DNA from: Strix aluco | Taxonomy: Eukaryota; Chordata; Aves; Strigiformes; Strigidae | Direction: 5' to 3' | DNA: 64,000 nt | Assembly: GCF_031877795.1 (NCBI RefSeq) | Contig: NC_133948.1 | Location: 124,001-188,000 of the forward strand | Shown here: piece after piece, positions 39,301-64,000 of the stretch | Numbering within the stretch: the first letter of the stretch is position 1 | How the letters are laid out: each line of letters opens with the position of its first letter | Position numbers and translations under genes: made by a program | The notes under the pieces: generated by a model | What the model saw: only the letters and a program-made list of their open reading frames with translations | Told to the model about the DNA's origin: nothing | Database searches by the model: none

Positions 39301-41054
39301 CAGGCAGGTTCCAAACGAATGAGGATGCCTTCCAGCAGATGTGGAAGCTCCTCATGCGCCTGTAGGCTTCAGGGGCTTGTAAGACCTGCCCCCCTCCAAT
39401 AACCAGGGTGCCAGATAAAGACCCAGGTGCTGCCCTGTTCGTTAGGGACTGCCACACCACAGACTCACCTTCAGTGCACTTCCTTCCCCGTTTCCCCTGG
39501 CAGAGCTCTTCACCCCATCTCTTCCACAGCATGTGCGGGTGCACCACTTTCCTAACCCTTCATTTTTCCTTCTGTGCCCTACGTCTTCTTCGCCTTCCTT
39601 CCTGTGTAATCTTTGTTTTCCCACAATTAATATACCAAGCTTCTCCCCTCCTCGACAGCAACATCAGCCAGATGTGACCAGGGGTGCTGAAGCAACAGGC
39701 AGCCCTCAAGTAACAAAATACAGGGTGAGACCACCTGGGGACAGTATGGAAGGCAGCTAAAACTGTCAAGTACTGGACTTACACTACACACAATACCAGG
39801 TTAAAAAAGTTAATTTCTGGTGGATATTCATCTGTGGCACTTGCTGAAAGTTGAATGGTCATGGGACAGAACATTATGGGTTGCTTCCACAAAGAAACAC
39901 TTCTGAACTTTTTACCATGATCATTTTTGTTAGGCTCTGTATGTGTGTGCATGGTATGTACACACATGTATACACCTATTATTGTAAAAAAGGAAAAAAT
40001 ACCGTATATTACAGTTCATCTCAGTATATCTAGGACTGTATTTTGAGAAGCACAGCTATCCATGTCCTTTCCCCCAAAACAAGAAGGACAACTTCCACAT
40101 GTATATGCAATAGAACTGTATTTTTGTGTGGTTTTTCCTTTTTTTTTTTTTTTTCTTTTCCTTTTTTTTAAATACAGACATTTGTACACTTTCTTACAAA
40201 ACTGCAGGTAACTACAACTTTTCTTAAATCATTTTTGGTCGGCAAGTATTGTAAAATCTTTGTGTGCAATTATCATGTATTTACAGGGCCTCATGTTAGT
40301 GATTTTCATTGATTATTACAATAATGTCACACACTCTCAACATAAGACATGGCTTAAGATAAATATATTAGTAAATAAATATTCTGAGAACATATTTCCA
40401 TAGATGAAATGTGCTGCTATACATATACAGAATATATACAAGATGTTTTCTAGCTTTTAAAACATTTTTAAAAATGGTAATGAAGGAGAAAGAGCCCTTT
40501 GACCATATTACAAATCTTTACAGCAAATTTTATACAAAACAATTTAAGTGCTATAAGATAACTTTAATTAAAAACATTTTAAATAGTGCCTCATGAGCCA
40601 AACACAATGAAAACTGTTTATGTAAGTAGTAAAAAGACATTTTGTTATAAAAACCTTCTACCACGGCCAGCTAGCCTGTAAGTCTGTATGGACATACAGG
40701 TAGCAGGGAATTAACTAGATGTTGAATACAAAACCGAACACAGAAAGCAGGTGTAGGGTACCTCTGTGGTAAGGCCTGCAGAGTCTGTTGCACTGGCAGA
40801 GATTTCCAGAAAATGTGAATGAGACCAGTACATCCAGGAACACCATGAGCCAGAATATTAAAATTTCTTTTTTATAACCACATTTTACCACAACATGCTG
40901 TGTAGTTATAGAGCATAATGCATCTCAGGTGGCCTTTAGATAGTGCCTCACAAAACACCAAGCAGAATAGCCAAGGTAGTGTATCACAGCTTGTACAATG
41001 CATTTCTTTTGAGTGGATGAAGGAGAAAGGTAAGACTTAAAAAAACAACCAAAG
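33371..41054. other. Intergenic region between the convergent KREMEN1 and ZNRF3 genes
   Basis: About 7.7 kb, mostly AT-rich. It contains TATA-rich sequence at 35707-35730, a short C-run at 36669-36677, purine/pyrimidine alternation (gcgcgtgtgtgcgcacac) at 38115-38132, CA-rich sequence near 38995-39010 and a long T-rich tract at 40138-40169. Open frames of 60-119 codons exist but none shows a recognisable domain or a convincing exon structure. In human, C22orf31 lies between these two genes, and I recognise no counterpart here. Confidence 0.6.
40138..40169 (+). repeat. T-rich low-complexity tract
   Basis: About 32 bases almost entirely T with a few Cs. On the - strand this is an A-rich tract about 2.8 kb past the ZNRF3 stop. 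Confidence 0.85.
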
Positions 41055-42962
41055 AAAAAAAGCAAACCTTTAGAGTTTATTCTCCCAACACTTACCACTT
41101 CAGTCATTCAGAGAATGAATAATTTTTCAATAAGCTTTATACACAGAAAATGTGTTTACTGGAATTCTTCTTCTGACCTTATACCCAGATATTGCCTTGC
41201 ACTAATTCTCTGAACAGCTGGATTTTGGTGTTTGTTCATTTAAAAAGATTTAATGTGAATTCCTTTAAATAGAATTATTTTTTCCTAACTTACTGAATAT
41301 AGAAAGTAAAAGTAAACAGATGAATGTATCTGTCATTTCTTAGATGTTTGCTTCTTTTAAAATGTTTAATTTGTGACTATAAAGCAGACAAGTTAACTTT
41401 GCTGGTTCTCACTATCAGCCCGGTGATGTCAAGGACATTACTTTGGCAGAAAATGTAACATGAGGTGTACATCTCTTTTTCATGTCTTTTAAGTATCTCC
41501 AAAGTGTACAGAACTCTGGACAAATCTTTTCAGAAGACTGGCACTGTGGGCATTAAATAATTAGTTTCCCTTTAGGAGAATTCCTGCTGTGAATACACCA
41601 GACAGGATGACACTGTGTCCTCAGGCACATGCAGCATGACAGGCAATTTAAACCACGCTACGGTAGCCTCTTACTCAGAAGCTGCTGTTTCCACAGGAAA
41701 CAATTGCTATCAGAAGTGACGACATATATTATCTCATGATAACAAACATCCCCACTAGTACAAGAACAAGAACAAAAGTATGTGCCCAGGCTAATGGGGT
41801 ACAGAGAGCGCTCTGTACACAAGACAAAAATGAAGCACATCTGGCTGGGCCCAAGAAACCTTTAAAACAGATCCATCTACAGAAGCTACATCAACCACAG
41901 CAAAGAAGAAATGATTAAATCAAGTCCCTCACTCTCCCACATGCACAAAAGGTGACAAGCACTGCTTCCCTTAGGCATGCCTGCAGTCTGTAAGGAAGTA
42001 AGACACCTCCTGACCCACTTCCAAAATGAGCCAGCCAAGCTGCAAGCCCCCTGCAAGCTGTTTTTCTGCATATGCCAGCATTCCTCACAGCCGTAACAGG
42101 GGCTACAGCTGCCTGAAAAACTTCCTATGGAAGGCAAGGTTCATTACCTACAAAGGTATTACCTTTTCCAAGCACTTTCTTCTAGCATGTTTGAGGGAGG
42201 AGTCCCCAGCATGCTTCACCAGTCAGAAGATACAAGGAGGTCCATGGTTTAGCAGGAAGCAAGGATGAGAACATTCTGAGCCACCAGTTTCCCTACCCTC
42301 ACTCTGTTAAAACTAATCATAACGGCAGGAGACCCTTCTCAGCCAAACCATCAGAGCAGCATGAAAGGGGGAGGAGGGAAGAGAAAGGAGACAGTCCAAT
42401 GCTTCACCTCCCTCAAAAGCGCTCATATAACTTGCTGGCTACTAGGATTGGCTACTAGGACTAGTCGGTATCTGAGCATCCATTCAGCAGCTGCATCCCT
42501 CTGGACTACTATATTTCAAGGTGCTATCTGGTTTCTAAGGCAGGTGTAGCCCTGAGCTTATCGAAGGCCTGACTCCTTTAAGTAGGAGATAACAGCATCT
42601 ACACATAGCCTGGCTTATTTAAGACACCGTGTTACCTCTCAGCAAGAGCTGACACAGTCACTTCTAAAAAGAAAATATAAATAACACTTTGTCATTAATA
42701 TAGAAATGGCACTAGAGCTCAGAAATGCTCCACACCATGTCCCACATGGGCTTTGCACACAAATGGAGGCCTGAAGGCTTCAGGCAAGAGGGACAAAGGA
42801 GATAATCAAGCTGATGTGGACTCAGAGAAAGAGGAAGTATGGGAGGGACTTCTCCACATTACCACTTTTGTGTGTTTGTCAAAGCTTAAAAAAAATTAAG
42901 TCCATGAGAATTTGGAGTCTCTGATAAGCTCTGCTTCTCCATCTGGGATCATCTGGACAGGT
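41055..42962 (-). other. ZNRF3: Probable ZNRF3 3' UTR; end uncertain
   Basis: This is non-coding sequence after the ZNRF3 stop, read on the - strand. The first strong signal downstream is AATAAA on the - strand (41076-41081), followed 20-35 bases later by a T/GT-rich stretch (+ strand 41040-41060). That would give a 3' UTR of about 1.9 kb, in the range expected for ZNRF3. A more distal site near 40.1 kb is possible. Confidence 0.4.
41076..41081 (-). terminator. ZNRF3: Candidate polyadenylation signal for ZNRF3
   Basis: Reads AATAAA on the - strand with a GT/T-rich element just downstream. A positional inference only. Confidence 0.35.
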
Positions 42963-55727
<12,765 letters not shown>

Positions 55728-57089
55728 CTGCAATAAGAAAGAGAGCATCCTCAGTCCCACCCCAGAAGATGACTTACCTCAAAAATTACTCCCTCTCCTC
55801 ATCTCCAGATAGCAAACTTAAGATTCTGTGTTTCTGTGTAGTTAAAACAAATGACAGAGTAATTACAAACACAGGAGTTTCTAAATCAGCATGAAATGTA
55901 GTTAAACTTCACTACAGCTTCTACAATCTCTCTGCTCCTTCCTTCTCAAACTCCTTATTCAGCAAGCTCTTAAAGGAATTCAAATATATTTAAAGTCTTT
56001 AGAAGGTCTAAATCATAAGATTTTTAAAAAATTAAATTATGTTATTTTTCTGCACGCTACTTGGAAGTGCCATTAAAAATAATCTTCCCTGTGATTTGAG
56101 GTGGAGAGACAAGCTCACTAGGGCAGAAAGTGGACCAGGTTCTTTACACCTTTTCAGTATCATTCTCATAGTCACAACAAACTCTAGCATATCACAATCC
56201 TCACCGAAAGTGCCTCAGAGAATACTGCTCTTGCTGACCATTAGAGGTCAGAACTGTTTCATACAACACTTCTTACTCAGGCAAGATCAGACAGACCTAT
56301 TTAAAAGACTTAAAAGTGTATGGCTTTTCATCAAATACCTGGAGTTACCAAGAGCACAGAGAAGGTATTAGAACATATTAAAATCCTCTGGGATAGAGAA
56401 AACAGTATTTTAACCACCGAGGCTAAGACAGGGTATTTTTACCAATTTCTGCCACTCTACCTCTGTACATTCTGTTCAAATGTTGCTCAATGGCTCCACA
56501 GAGCAAACATTCCCAGTAACTTTTCAAAGCTGTTACTGCCTTTGTTGGATGCAGAATGTAAGTCACTATTTCTCCACGTGATGACAGCTGTCACCATCAC
56601 AGCACTAGACAAGAGGACACCGGCTCTTTACAGAGACTAGCAGAATCTGAACTCAAATCGAGATACAAAAGAAACATATGAAAGTGATAAATTATGAAAA
56701 ATCACTGTGTTTTCCAAGAATGTTGGCCAATACAGGGATGTTAGTTTGAACACCTACAGGTCACTTTCTTTGCTCTGTTCTTTTATTTTGTTTTTAACCA
56801 ACCAAGCCGATCAGACAGTGCATGAGGGAAACCAACTCCCAAAGGGGGTCTCTTTCTCAGCCCTGCAGGTGATTTGTCCCCTTTGAAGTCAGCACACCTG
56901 ACTAACCACTAATAGCCGTTGGGGAGGAAAAGTTAAAAGGAATCTACCAGACATTCTCCATGGAGTGTCCCTGAGGTGAAAGCTCATCCAGGTTTCCCTA
57001 GAGGCACCTTTTACAGACATGCAGTGCTTGTGGAACCGTTCAGGCCATTTAGATGGTTCTTTTAGGAAAGTCAGTGAACAAGCAAAGCA

Positions 57090-57098
57090 CTTTGATCT
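57090..57098 (+). promoter_or_regulatory. Candidate TCF/LEF site next to the intronic CpG island
   Basis: CTTTGATCT matches the core TCF/LEF recognition sequence (CTTTGWW). It lies about 160 bases from the edge of the CpG island in the ZNRF3 intron. ZNRF3 is a known Wnt/beta-catenin target, so the site fits its biology, but such short motifs are common by chance. Confidence 0.3.
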
Positions 57099-57249
57099 CT
57101 GGATATTTTAAAAGATTTTAAAGAGGTTGGTTCATAAAAAACCCTTCATTTTGTGAACACGCTGAATGAGGAGCATACAGCGCAGCAATTCGTTAAGTTT
57201 CCACCGCCAAGATGTAACATGTCTTCCCTGCTATTGCAAAAACAGGCGT

Positions 57250-57990
57250 TAAGAGGTGAAGAGCACCGGCCGGGTTCAAAACCCGTGCTGGGGAAGGGAA
57301 CAGCCAGCGGGGTGAACCGTTCGCCGCCCGCCCCGCTCCGCACACGCAGCCTGAGGTGGCTTGGCCCCGCCCCGCCCCGGAAGTGGCGTCTGCGTGGGCC
57401 CCGGCAGGCGCCGGGAGAGCGGCGGGACGCGGGTTTTTTCCTCGCCGGGGCCCGAATCCCCCCTCCCCCCCCCCCCCCCCCCCCACACACACACAGCGGT
57501 GCGTTCGCCCCTGGCCTGGGTGCCCCCGCCGCTGGCCGCAGCCGCCAGCGAGCGGGGCCCCGGGAGCGGCCCCCGGCGGCGGAGAGACTCGTTGGCATGG
57601 CGGGAGCTCGGCAGCGGAGGCCGGTTACGAGGCCACCGCCGAGCCGCCCTGCGCGGCAGCGGCCAGCCCGCCCGGGAGCGGCGGGGAAGGCGGGTGCTGC
57701 GGCGGGCGTTCGGGGTCCCCGGCGGCTCGGCCGCAGCCGGCCCGGCCCGGCGGGTTCCGCTGGCAGGAGGCCAGAGCGTAGCCGCAAACGCGCCGGGGGC
57801 TGCCGCTCCCCCCCGTCCTCCCCCACCCCGTGCCCGTTTTTAAAAGCAGCGCCCAGCCCCGCTGCCCCTCGGGGACTCGCCCCTTCCTTTCCGCTCAGGA
57901 CGGCTGCCGGGGCGCTCCTGGGTCCTCAGCCGGGCACCCGGGAAGGGCTGGCTGCCACTCCGGCCCGCCCCCCCAAAACTGCAGGATAAT
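57250..57990. promoter_or_regulatory. CpG island inside a ZNRF3 intron: candidate internal or divergent promoter
   Basis: About 740 bases are dense in CG dinucleotides, standing out from AT-rich intron on both sides. No ZNRF3 ectodomain coding sequence is present, so this is not the ordinary full-length first coding exon. The open frames of 141-278 codons on both strands are Pro/Arg/Gly/Ala-rich and share the same region, so they are likely composition artefacts. Candidate roles are an alternative ZNRF3 promoter or the start of an unannotated non-coding RNA. It contains a C20 run (57465-57484) followed by CA repeats. Confidence 0.7.
57465..57496 (+). repeat. C20 run followed by a CA repeat
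   Basis: Twenty Cs are followed by a short (AC)n tract inside the intronic CpG island. It is prone to length polymorphism and sequencing error. Confidence 0.9.
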
Positions 57991-58222
57991 GAAAGCCGAA
58001 ACGTCTTCGAAAAGAGCCTGCCTGCTACTCGGTAACCAGGACAGCTCAAAATAACACAGCAACCTCAGTCCCACTTAAAATAACAGGCATGTGACTTTTT
58101 CATTTTGGGCTATTCAGCATTTAAAGACTGCCCCTAAATCATTTTTCTAAGCAAAGTGGCCCAAAAGAGACAGACATTGGCTGAGGAGGAAGAAAAGTAA
58201 GTTGCCCTGGTACATGCTTTAC

Positions 58223-58317
58223 CTTTACAATTCCCATGGCAAACAAACGGTCATTCCTCAATTCAATTCCCGTGCAGTAAACGTGCTGGCATATCCCTTT
58301 CTGAGATTGTTTGTCTT
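58223..58317 (-). other. Exon-like segment in frame with ZNRF3 (unproven alternative exon)
   Basis: On the - strand 95 bases are open and bounded by a weak acceptor (accacag at 58318) and a good donor (GTAAAG|GTAAAG at 58222). The reading ends F-A-M-G-I-V-K in phase 0, which matches the phase 0 start of the ZNRF3 exon at 55727. The internal ATG has a good Kozak context (GCCATGG). I do not recognise the peptide. It could be an alternative first exon tied to the nearby CpG island, or chance. Confidence 0.2.
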
Positions 58318-61300
58318 CTGTGGTTTAACAAATCATTATCGCTACATATCAGTATTCTTCCTTTTTCATAAAGAGTAATCAAACCAAAAAAATTGATAAC
58401 TGCACTTTCAGTAATCCCAATGATCACTGTTCATAGTGACAATTTCTCAGTCTTTCTTTGCATTCAGAGTCTGAAAGCCAACACTACTACAGAGCAATGG
58501 CCTCTGGCCTGTTCACTCTACACAGCCACTACATGCACGCACCACCGTCGTAACTTCTACTTTTTCTGTAAAGTGTTCCCACTTCCCAACTGGAGCTCCA
58601 GGGAAGTTACATGTGTTCTGTGTAGATCTGCAGCTCACTCACTGCCCGACGTGTAGAAACACAGGGCTCAACTGCACAAAAACACTGATGTACTTTACTA
58701 AGCATGCCCTGGTCCTAGAAGCCAGACTGCAAACGGCGGTGATCTTCATTAAGCCCCGTATTGGCAATTCAAAAATACTTTTGTCCTTAAGTACAAACAT
58801 AATAAACCACAAAATATAGGTCAGATATAAGTAGGTCTGTTTAGGATAGAGACAAGTCACCTGGCATCTTATGTGACAAGCACAACCTTAACTGTCTGAA
58901 ATTATTGTAATTTTTCTGGAAGGGAGATACCTTTTTTACAGCAACTCTTTCACTGGCATTTCCCCCTTGTGTTATGTGTAACGGTGGTGTAAAAGGAACA
59001 GTGGTTTGCACTTGTAACCTATGCTACTATGTCTAAAGTGCTATGGTTGGGAACTGCCTTACTTTTTTAAAAAAAAAAAAAACCCCTCAAGCTATTTCTG
59101 GTAGAACACAGCTGGTCAGGAAGGGAGACTTAACAAAAATCTGGGGGTATACAGCTGAAAAAAAGAGAAATTTCCTCAGTGTCTTCTTTCATTTTTAGGC
59201 ATGAAGTTCCAAATGTGAAAATTTGTTACAAAACCAAGGAGTCCTCCTGGATGCATCTCTTGTCATGATCATGTGGTAATCCCTGCAATAGGAAGAAGGT
59301 TCATGCTGTTCACACAGCAGCCCTCTTTTCCTAGATGAGCTCTAGCCAGCTCCCTGAACTGCGTGCACCCCAGATGAGGAAACTGTGTAAGACAATCACA
59401 GCCTGAATCGCATATTGCTCATTGTATCAACTCAGCAATAGCTATGATTAAGTTAAGTTTCCTGTTCCATGTATTAGCCCCGCCTTTAGGCCCCATCAAT
59501 ACTGATTATAGTGCAGTGGGAAGGCCCTCAACAGGTCTGGATGCTTACAGAAGGAGGGAAAAAAAAAAAATCTCCAGTTCTGGTTTTCAGATCTTCTGAG
59601 CAGTGGTAACTCCTGCAAATTCCTTTCACAGACTGGTTTCAGAGTGCCTCAATAAATACAGCTACAATATTGCCAGAAGCACAGGGGCCAAAGAGGTGAC
59701 AGAGCAACAACAACCATTTTCAGTGGATGTAGGCAACAGACTGGCCATGCAGAAGTAGCCTATACTGCACAATTGGAGGGGAAGAATAAATCTTTAGAAT
59801 TGCTGTAAGGGCAAAGAAACAGGAAGACATCCATTTACAGCATGATAACATCATGATACAGGCAGAGCAAACCACCTGATGAGGAATAATATTTTTATTT
59901 AAAATTTATCCTAGCAATCTGGAGTAACAAAAGCAGTAAATCAACTGCAGAGAATTTCAGTCCATAGCTGCACCAAACATTTTGCAGCAATGTATTGCAA
60001 CTATCACAGCAGCAAATGCCAGAAACTGTATTCCAATATCCATTCTAATCTTTTCTTGTGCACTAATTTTACTTGTGTACAGATTCAGACACCATTTGAA
60101 CTAACGTTTCTGTGTATTGGTTTCAAGTTCTGTGATTTTTTTTTTTTTACTCCCTGAAAGTCCACACAAAATCAGCTTAGCTCAGAACTGCATATAAATT
60201 CCTATTCTCGTAACAGAATTAAAACTACCAGATACTTTTTTTTTAATATTAGTGCCATTTAAAATTAGCATTTTCAAGCCTTCACAGCAGTTTGCTGGAT
60301 TTTTTCTCCTTTGTCTCCGACATAGTAAACAGCTTAAAAGTGGTTCAAAGACATTTCAGTTAATCATAAGCCAGGCACGGAACAAGCAAGCAAGTTAGTA
60401 GTGTTTCCCCTTAGAAAGCAAAAAATCTCCAAGCTTCAAAAATCTACTGTCTTGTGCATTAATGATACTACAGTATAGCTAGTGTGAATAGGTTGAAAAT
60501 AAAAAGGACAAGAAAGACAAGTGTCTAGGGGTTCTATTTAAACTTACTAGACCTCATATTGCAGCATGTCCAGAAGAATAAAAATCATTACCTTGTCAAT
60601 CTCACAGTCCTTGTTCTATCTACAGATTTGATCAAAACAAGTAGACCAGAACAAAATGCAAGAAAGCAATGAACGATTCTGCCCTAAATGCACCAAGTCC
60701 AGGGCTGTATAATGGAATTGAATCTCTTAGGATGAAATAGTATCATCAAAGGATGGACAAAAGATATCCCTGGTGCAGAGACAAAGGAATATATATATAC
60801 CCTGAAACATACCCCCAACTTCCCAGGTACATGCAAGCTGGGCCTAGGGGGAGTCTAGTAGTGCTTACTGACACCAGTTATGACTACAGGACTGCAGAGA
60901 AAACACAAAAAGCTCTGTTTCTTTTGGATTGTTTATTTTGCTAACCCTTCACAGTAAGCATCATTTAAGATTATCACTTGGATTAAGTAATCTGTTCAGT
61001 AGGGGAGAAGATCACAACAGCAGATGAAGGCAATCAAGCTCATGAAGAATGCTGTTGAAATAACCAGCAAACATTTGTACTCACCTACATCATAAAATAC
61101 AGAGAATATGCACCTTGACTGTAACTAGTGTTAGGAGTTTCAGCCACTTTAGGAATATTTCCAAATATTCCAAAACCTTAAATTTTTCTTTGTAGATGAG
61201 CATTAAAAAGAGTTCTGCCATTTCCTAGACTCCATTCAAACACCTGATAGACATTTGACTATCTTCTCTAGTTAAATGTTGGATGTAGGCACCTCTAAAA

Positions 61301-64000
61301 ATAACTAAAATGATCAGGAATAAAACCCCCACCTTTGAATTTGTCCTTCCTCAAATCCTTAAAAATCACCAGCCTAGGACTTTATCAGAAGCCCTCTGCT
61401 GAAGAATACATTTGGGTACTTTATACTCAAAGAAAAACGTAAACAGAAGGATACGGTGTGTTTATCATGCATTTTTAATATTACTTTTATTGTAAATACA
61501 TAATATTGGCTTCATCTATGTTTCTATAGTGTTTTACTTGGCACAGAGATTGTCACAACTCGTGGAGAAGGCTGATGCAAAGTTATTTTAGAGTGTATTT
61601 TAGATACCTACTTGTTATGAACTCACAATTGATAACAATTAACAATAAAATGCACATTAAATACTGCCTCAGATTAAAATGTGGAAGAATTTATGAGACC
61701 CTGTAATCTAGAGAGGATGAGAGAAAATGCATATGACAGAAGTGTGAGGAAAGTTATCTTCTCATATCTCCAGGCCTGAAGAAATTTTAGTTATTACCTC
61801 AAAGAACACCAGAATGATTTTAAGAGCTCCGCACTCCCTTCCTATGGGTCAGACTAACACAATAGGGAAGCAACAACTTCCTTGATGAGACAAACTTTCA
61901 GCCCGAGGGACCAGATGATTATTAAACAGGTGCACTGCTTCCTCTCATTCATTCAAATCAGGTAGGACAGCAACAATCGAAACAGTAAGAAGGTCAGCCA
62001 GTTGCTGACATCTAGAAGGGCCTTACGTGGCTGCAGACGCAAACATTGCAAGCATATCCTCCTCTGCTTTCTAGTAGGCCTCATTCCAATTAATATGTCA
62101 GTTATTATGCAACAGTGGAGAAATCAACATAAGAAGAAAAGCTGCTTAACAAGGTCCCTGTTTAAGAGACAAATCATACCAAAACCATTATCCTTTTTTC
62201 ATTACATTTACTACTTTGCCATAGTTAGAACTCCCTCACAATATACACCTGTAGTTACATATGAGGACATGACACACTAATGGGTTGCAGAGAGTGAATA
62301 AGTTACAGATGAGAGAAGGACTGAGGCTTGGAACCACAGGTGCAGAAATCAAAGTTCATTAATCACTTTTAGCTTTGCCATTAACATCAACATAGTAATG
62401 CATTATGCATTTATTAAGATAGTAACTCAGTACCTTCTGTTGAAAATGGCTGTTGGCAGAGCCAGATTACTATTTATAAATACACTTTTTAAGTGAACAT
62501 CCTAGATAAAACTGACAGATTAAAGGGAGAAAAAGATGCTTTAAAAGTATTGGCTGCCTGCGTAAGCCCTCAGATACATTCTGCTGTTCTAACACTACGT
62601 TCTCACAAATGCTCTTCCATTAAGAACTACATATCTGTCTTCCCAGATTAGCCTCTTGGATTAGTTGGATCGTTCATCTAACTCTAAGAATTCTCTTCTT
62701 GCAATTTAGTGCACTGCAAATAACAAATGTTAATTGTAACTATGGTATGTGGTACATGAGGGACCTGATTTATTCTCTGGGTTAAGAAAATGATAAAGGT
62801 GAGGAGGGGGAGACTGGGCAATGGTTTAGGTGGTAACCACCACAGATGCCAGTAAACTGCTTTTAGCAAACTATCCCAACTCTATTCCATCAGGTGCCAG
62901 CATGTACTATTAGCTGGTCCTCCAAAACGAACAAGACTGGAAGCAGAACAGTAAGGACAGAGTATGCAGAAGACAGTCCTATGGATGGCAAAAGCAAAAC
63001 GCTGCTTACAGTCAGAACTGAGGGAAACAGCACAGCTCCAACAGGTGTAACTGCGGCTTTTCCCTCTTCCCTTCTCCTTTTTTCAATACATCTCACACTT
63101 TTTGGGGCAGAAGATATGATAATTACGTTGCTCTAACTCTGTGCAGAGATTGTTGAACACAGTAGACAAGAAAATTGGTTTATACATCCTTATTTAGCTG
63201 AGAACTAGCCAGCCTGACCAAACTTGCATTTGCTTTGTCAGTTTTTGAGGTCTTCCCCCTCAATTTCTCCATGAACTAAAAATCATTGAACTTGAGACAC
63301 ATTTTCTGTTTAACCCAGCCCATCAGATCCAATATTCCATGTCAGATGTCTCATCATTGTTCAGTTAGTGGTCATTAATCTGCCAGAAGAGTGGGATTAT
63401 GCAAGCGGTGTGAAGTAGAATCTTTTTTATAGCTCTCTTTGGTCCTCTGAAATAAGCAGTCAGCCTCTCAGATAGCGTATCAGTAACATGTAAGCAACAC
63501 TCAGTAGCAAGCAATTGCATACTCCGGTTTTCATGATTTTTTCATGATTTTCAATGAAAAGTTCTGGTGTCTTGCTTCATTGCTCTGGAAAGTCAGGTCA
63601 AGGATTTCAACAATCCTGACTGCTAGTGAATACGGCTGAAGGGATAAGGTTTCCATCTGCAATATTTAACCAGATTATGAATAGAGCAATTCAGTGGTCA
63701 TGATCTTCTCCTGAGTAGACTCAAAAATAGCAGAATCTGTTCCAAAAATTTTTAGCGCTCACAAACCAACGGATTAGCATCTGTTTTCTCCATATCGAGA
63801 TCAAGTGAGACAACAAAGATGTAGACAATATTATCAGAGCTAGGATACAGAAAATGCAGTACCAGGTTCTAGAATATTGGCTTTTCTAGTTGCCTTCTGC
63901 AGAGTTTTCCTCATTTGATTTTGTTCTATTAGCAGAGGACAACTGGTGCTGAAATAAGCATCAGGAGCCTACATTATCAGAGTTCAACTTCTGCAGAGAC

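Larger units (their letters stand above)
55728..64000 (-). other. ZNRF3: ZNRF3 upstream intron, running off the window
   Basis: At least 8.3 kb. I searched by eye on the - strand for the preceding exon, expected to carry the N-N-N-D-E-E-D and Y-G-W-V-G-V-V-K type sequence, and did not find it. The intron holds a CpG island (57250-57990), a candidate exon-like segment (58223-58317), T-rich and A-rich tracts near 59067-59082, 59561-59570 and 60138-60149, and otherwise ordinary AT-rich sequence from 58.4 to 64.0 kb with no recognised gene. Confidence 0.75.

Noticed and set aside
33371-41054. A possible counterpart of human C22orf31 or another gene between KREMEN1 and ZNRF3
   Set aside because: The open frames here are short and AT-rich, lack recognisable domains, and show no paired splice sites that I could support.
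57264-57285. T-arm-like hairpin (ccgggttcaaaacccg) suggesting a tRNA gene
   Set aside because: Only a T-arm-like stem is present. No acceptor stem, D-arm or anticodon arm can be drawn around it.
57146-57989. Open frames of 226 and 278 codons in the intronic CpG island
   Set aside because: Same composition effect. Both strands are open at once, the products cross a C20 homopolymer, and no recognisable domain or ZNRF3 ectodomain sequence is present.

Overview
The window is nuclear DNA from a vertebrate, most likely a bird. CR1-type LINE fragments dominate the repeats, no mammalian Alu or L1 sequence is visible, and one solo LTR resembles a family I know from bird genomes. Genes are split into short exons with GT-AG introns, promoters are CpG islands, and most of the sequence is intron. 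There is no prokaryotic content, CRISPR array, operon or phage.

Two protein-coding genes are present, and both encode cell-surface negative regulators of Wnt/beta-catenin signalling. KREMEN1 lies on the + strand. Its nine exons run from a CpG-island start codon at 1869 to a stop at 31917-31919 and encode 450 residues: signal peptide, kringle, WSC, CUB, stem, one membrane span and a short cytoplasmic tail. ZNRF3 lies on the - strand. Seven exons between 55727 and 42963 encode the last 792 residues: the end of the extracellular domain, a membrane span, a RING-H2 domain and a long serine- and cysteine-rich tail. Its first exons were not found and probably lie beyond 64000. All splice junctions are GT-AG and every codon phase joins correctly.

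Layout: 1-0.74 kb, AT-rich flank; 0.74-2.2 kb, CpG island with KREMEN1 exon 1; 2-12 kb, long intron 1; 12-31.9 kb, KREMEN1 exons 2-9; 31.9-33.4 kb, probable KREMEN1 3' UTR; about 33.4-41 kb, intergenic; about 41-43 kb, probable ZNRF3 3' UTR; 43-55.7 kb, ZNRF3 exons 9 to 3; 55.7-64 kb, ZNRF3 intron containing a second CpG island at 57.25-57.99 kb. The genes converge tail to tail.

The two proteins act on different Wnt receptors. KREMEN1 works with Dickkopf to remove LRP5/6. ZNRF3 ubiquitinates Frizzled and LRP6 and is itself a Wnt target held in check by R-spondin and LGR proteins.

I see no wholly new biological system. The points most worth checking are a 313-base perfectly identical inverted pair of CR1 copies 23 kb apart with less similar 5' parts, a CR1 insertion almost touching the last ZNRF3 splice acceptor, the intronic CpG island with a nearby exon-like segment that would join ZNRF3 in frame, and a convergent gene orientation that differs from the human arrangement.
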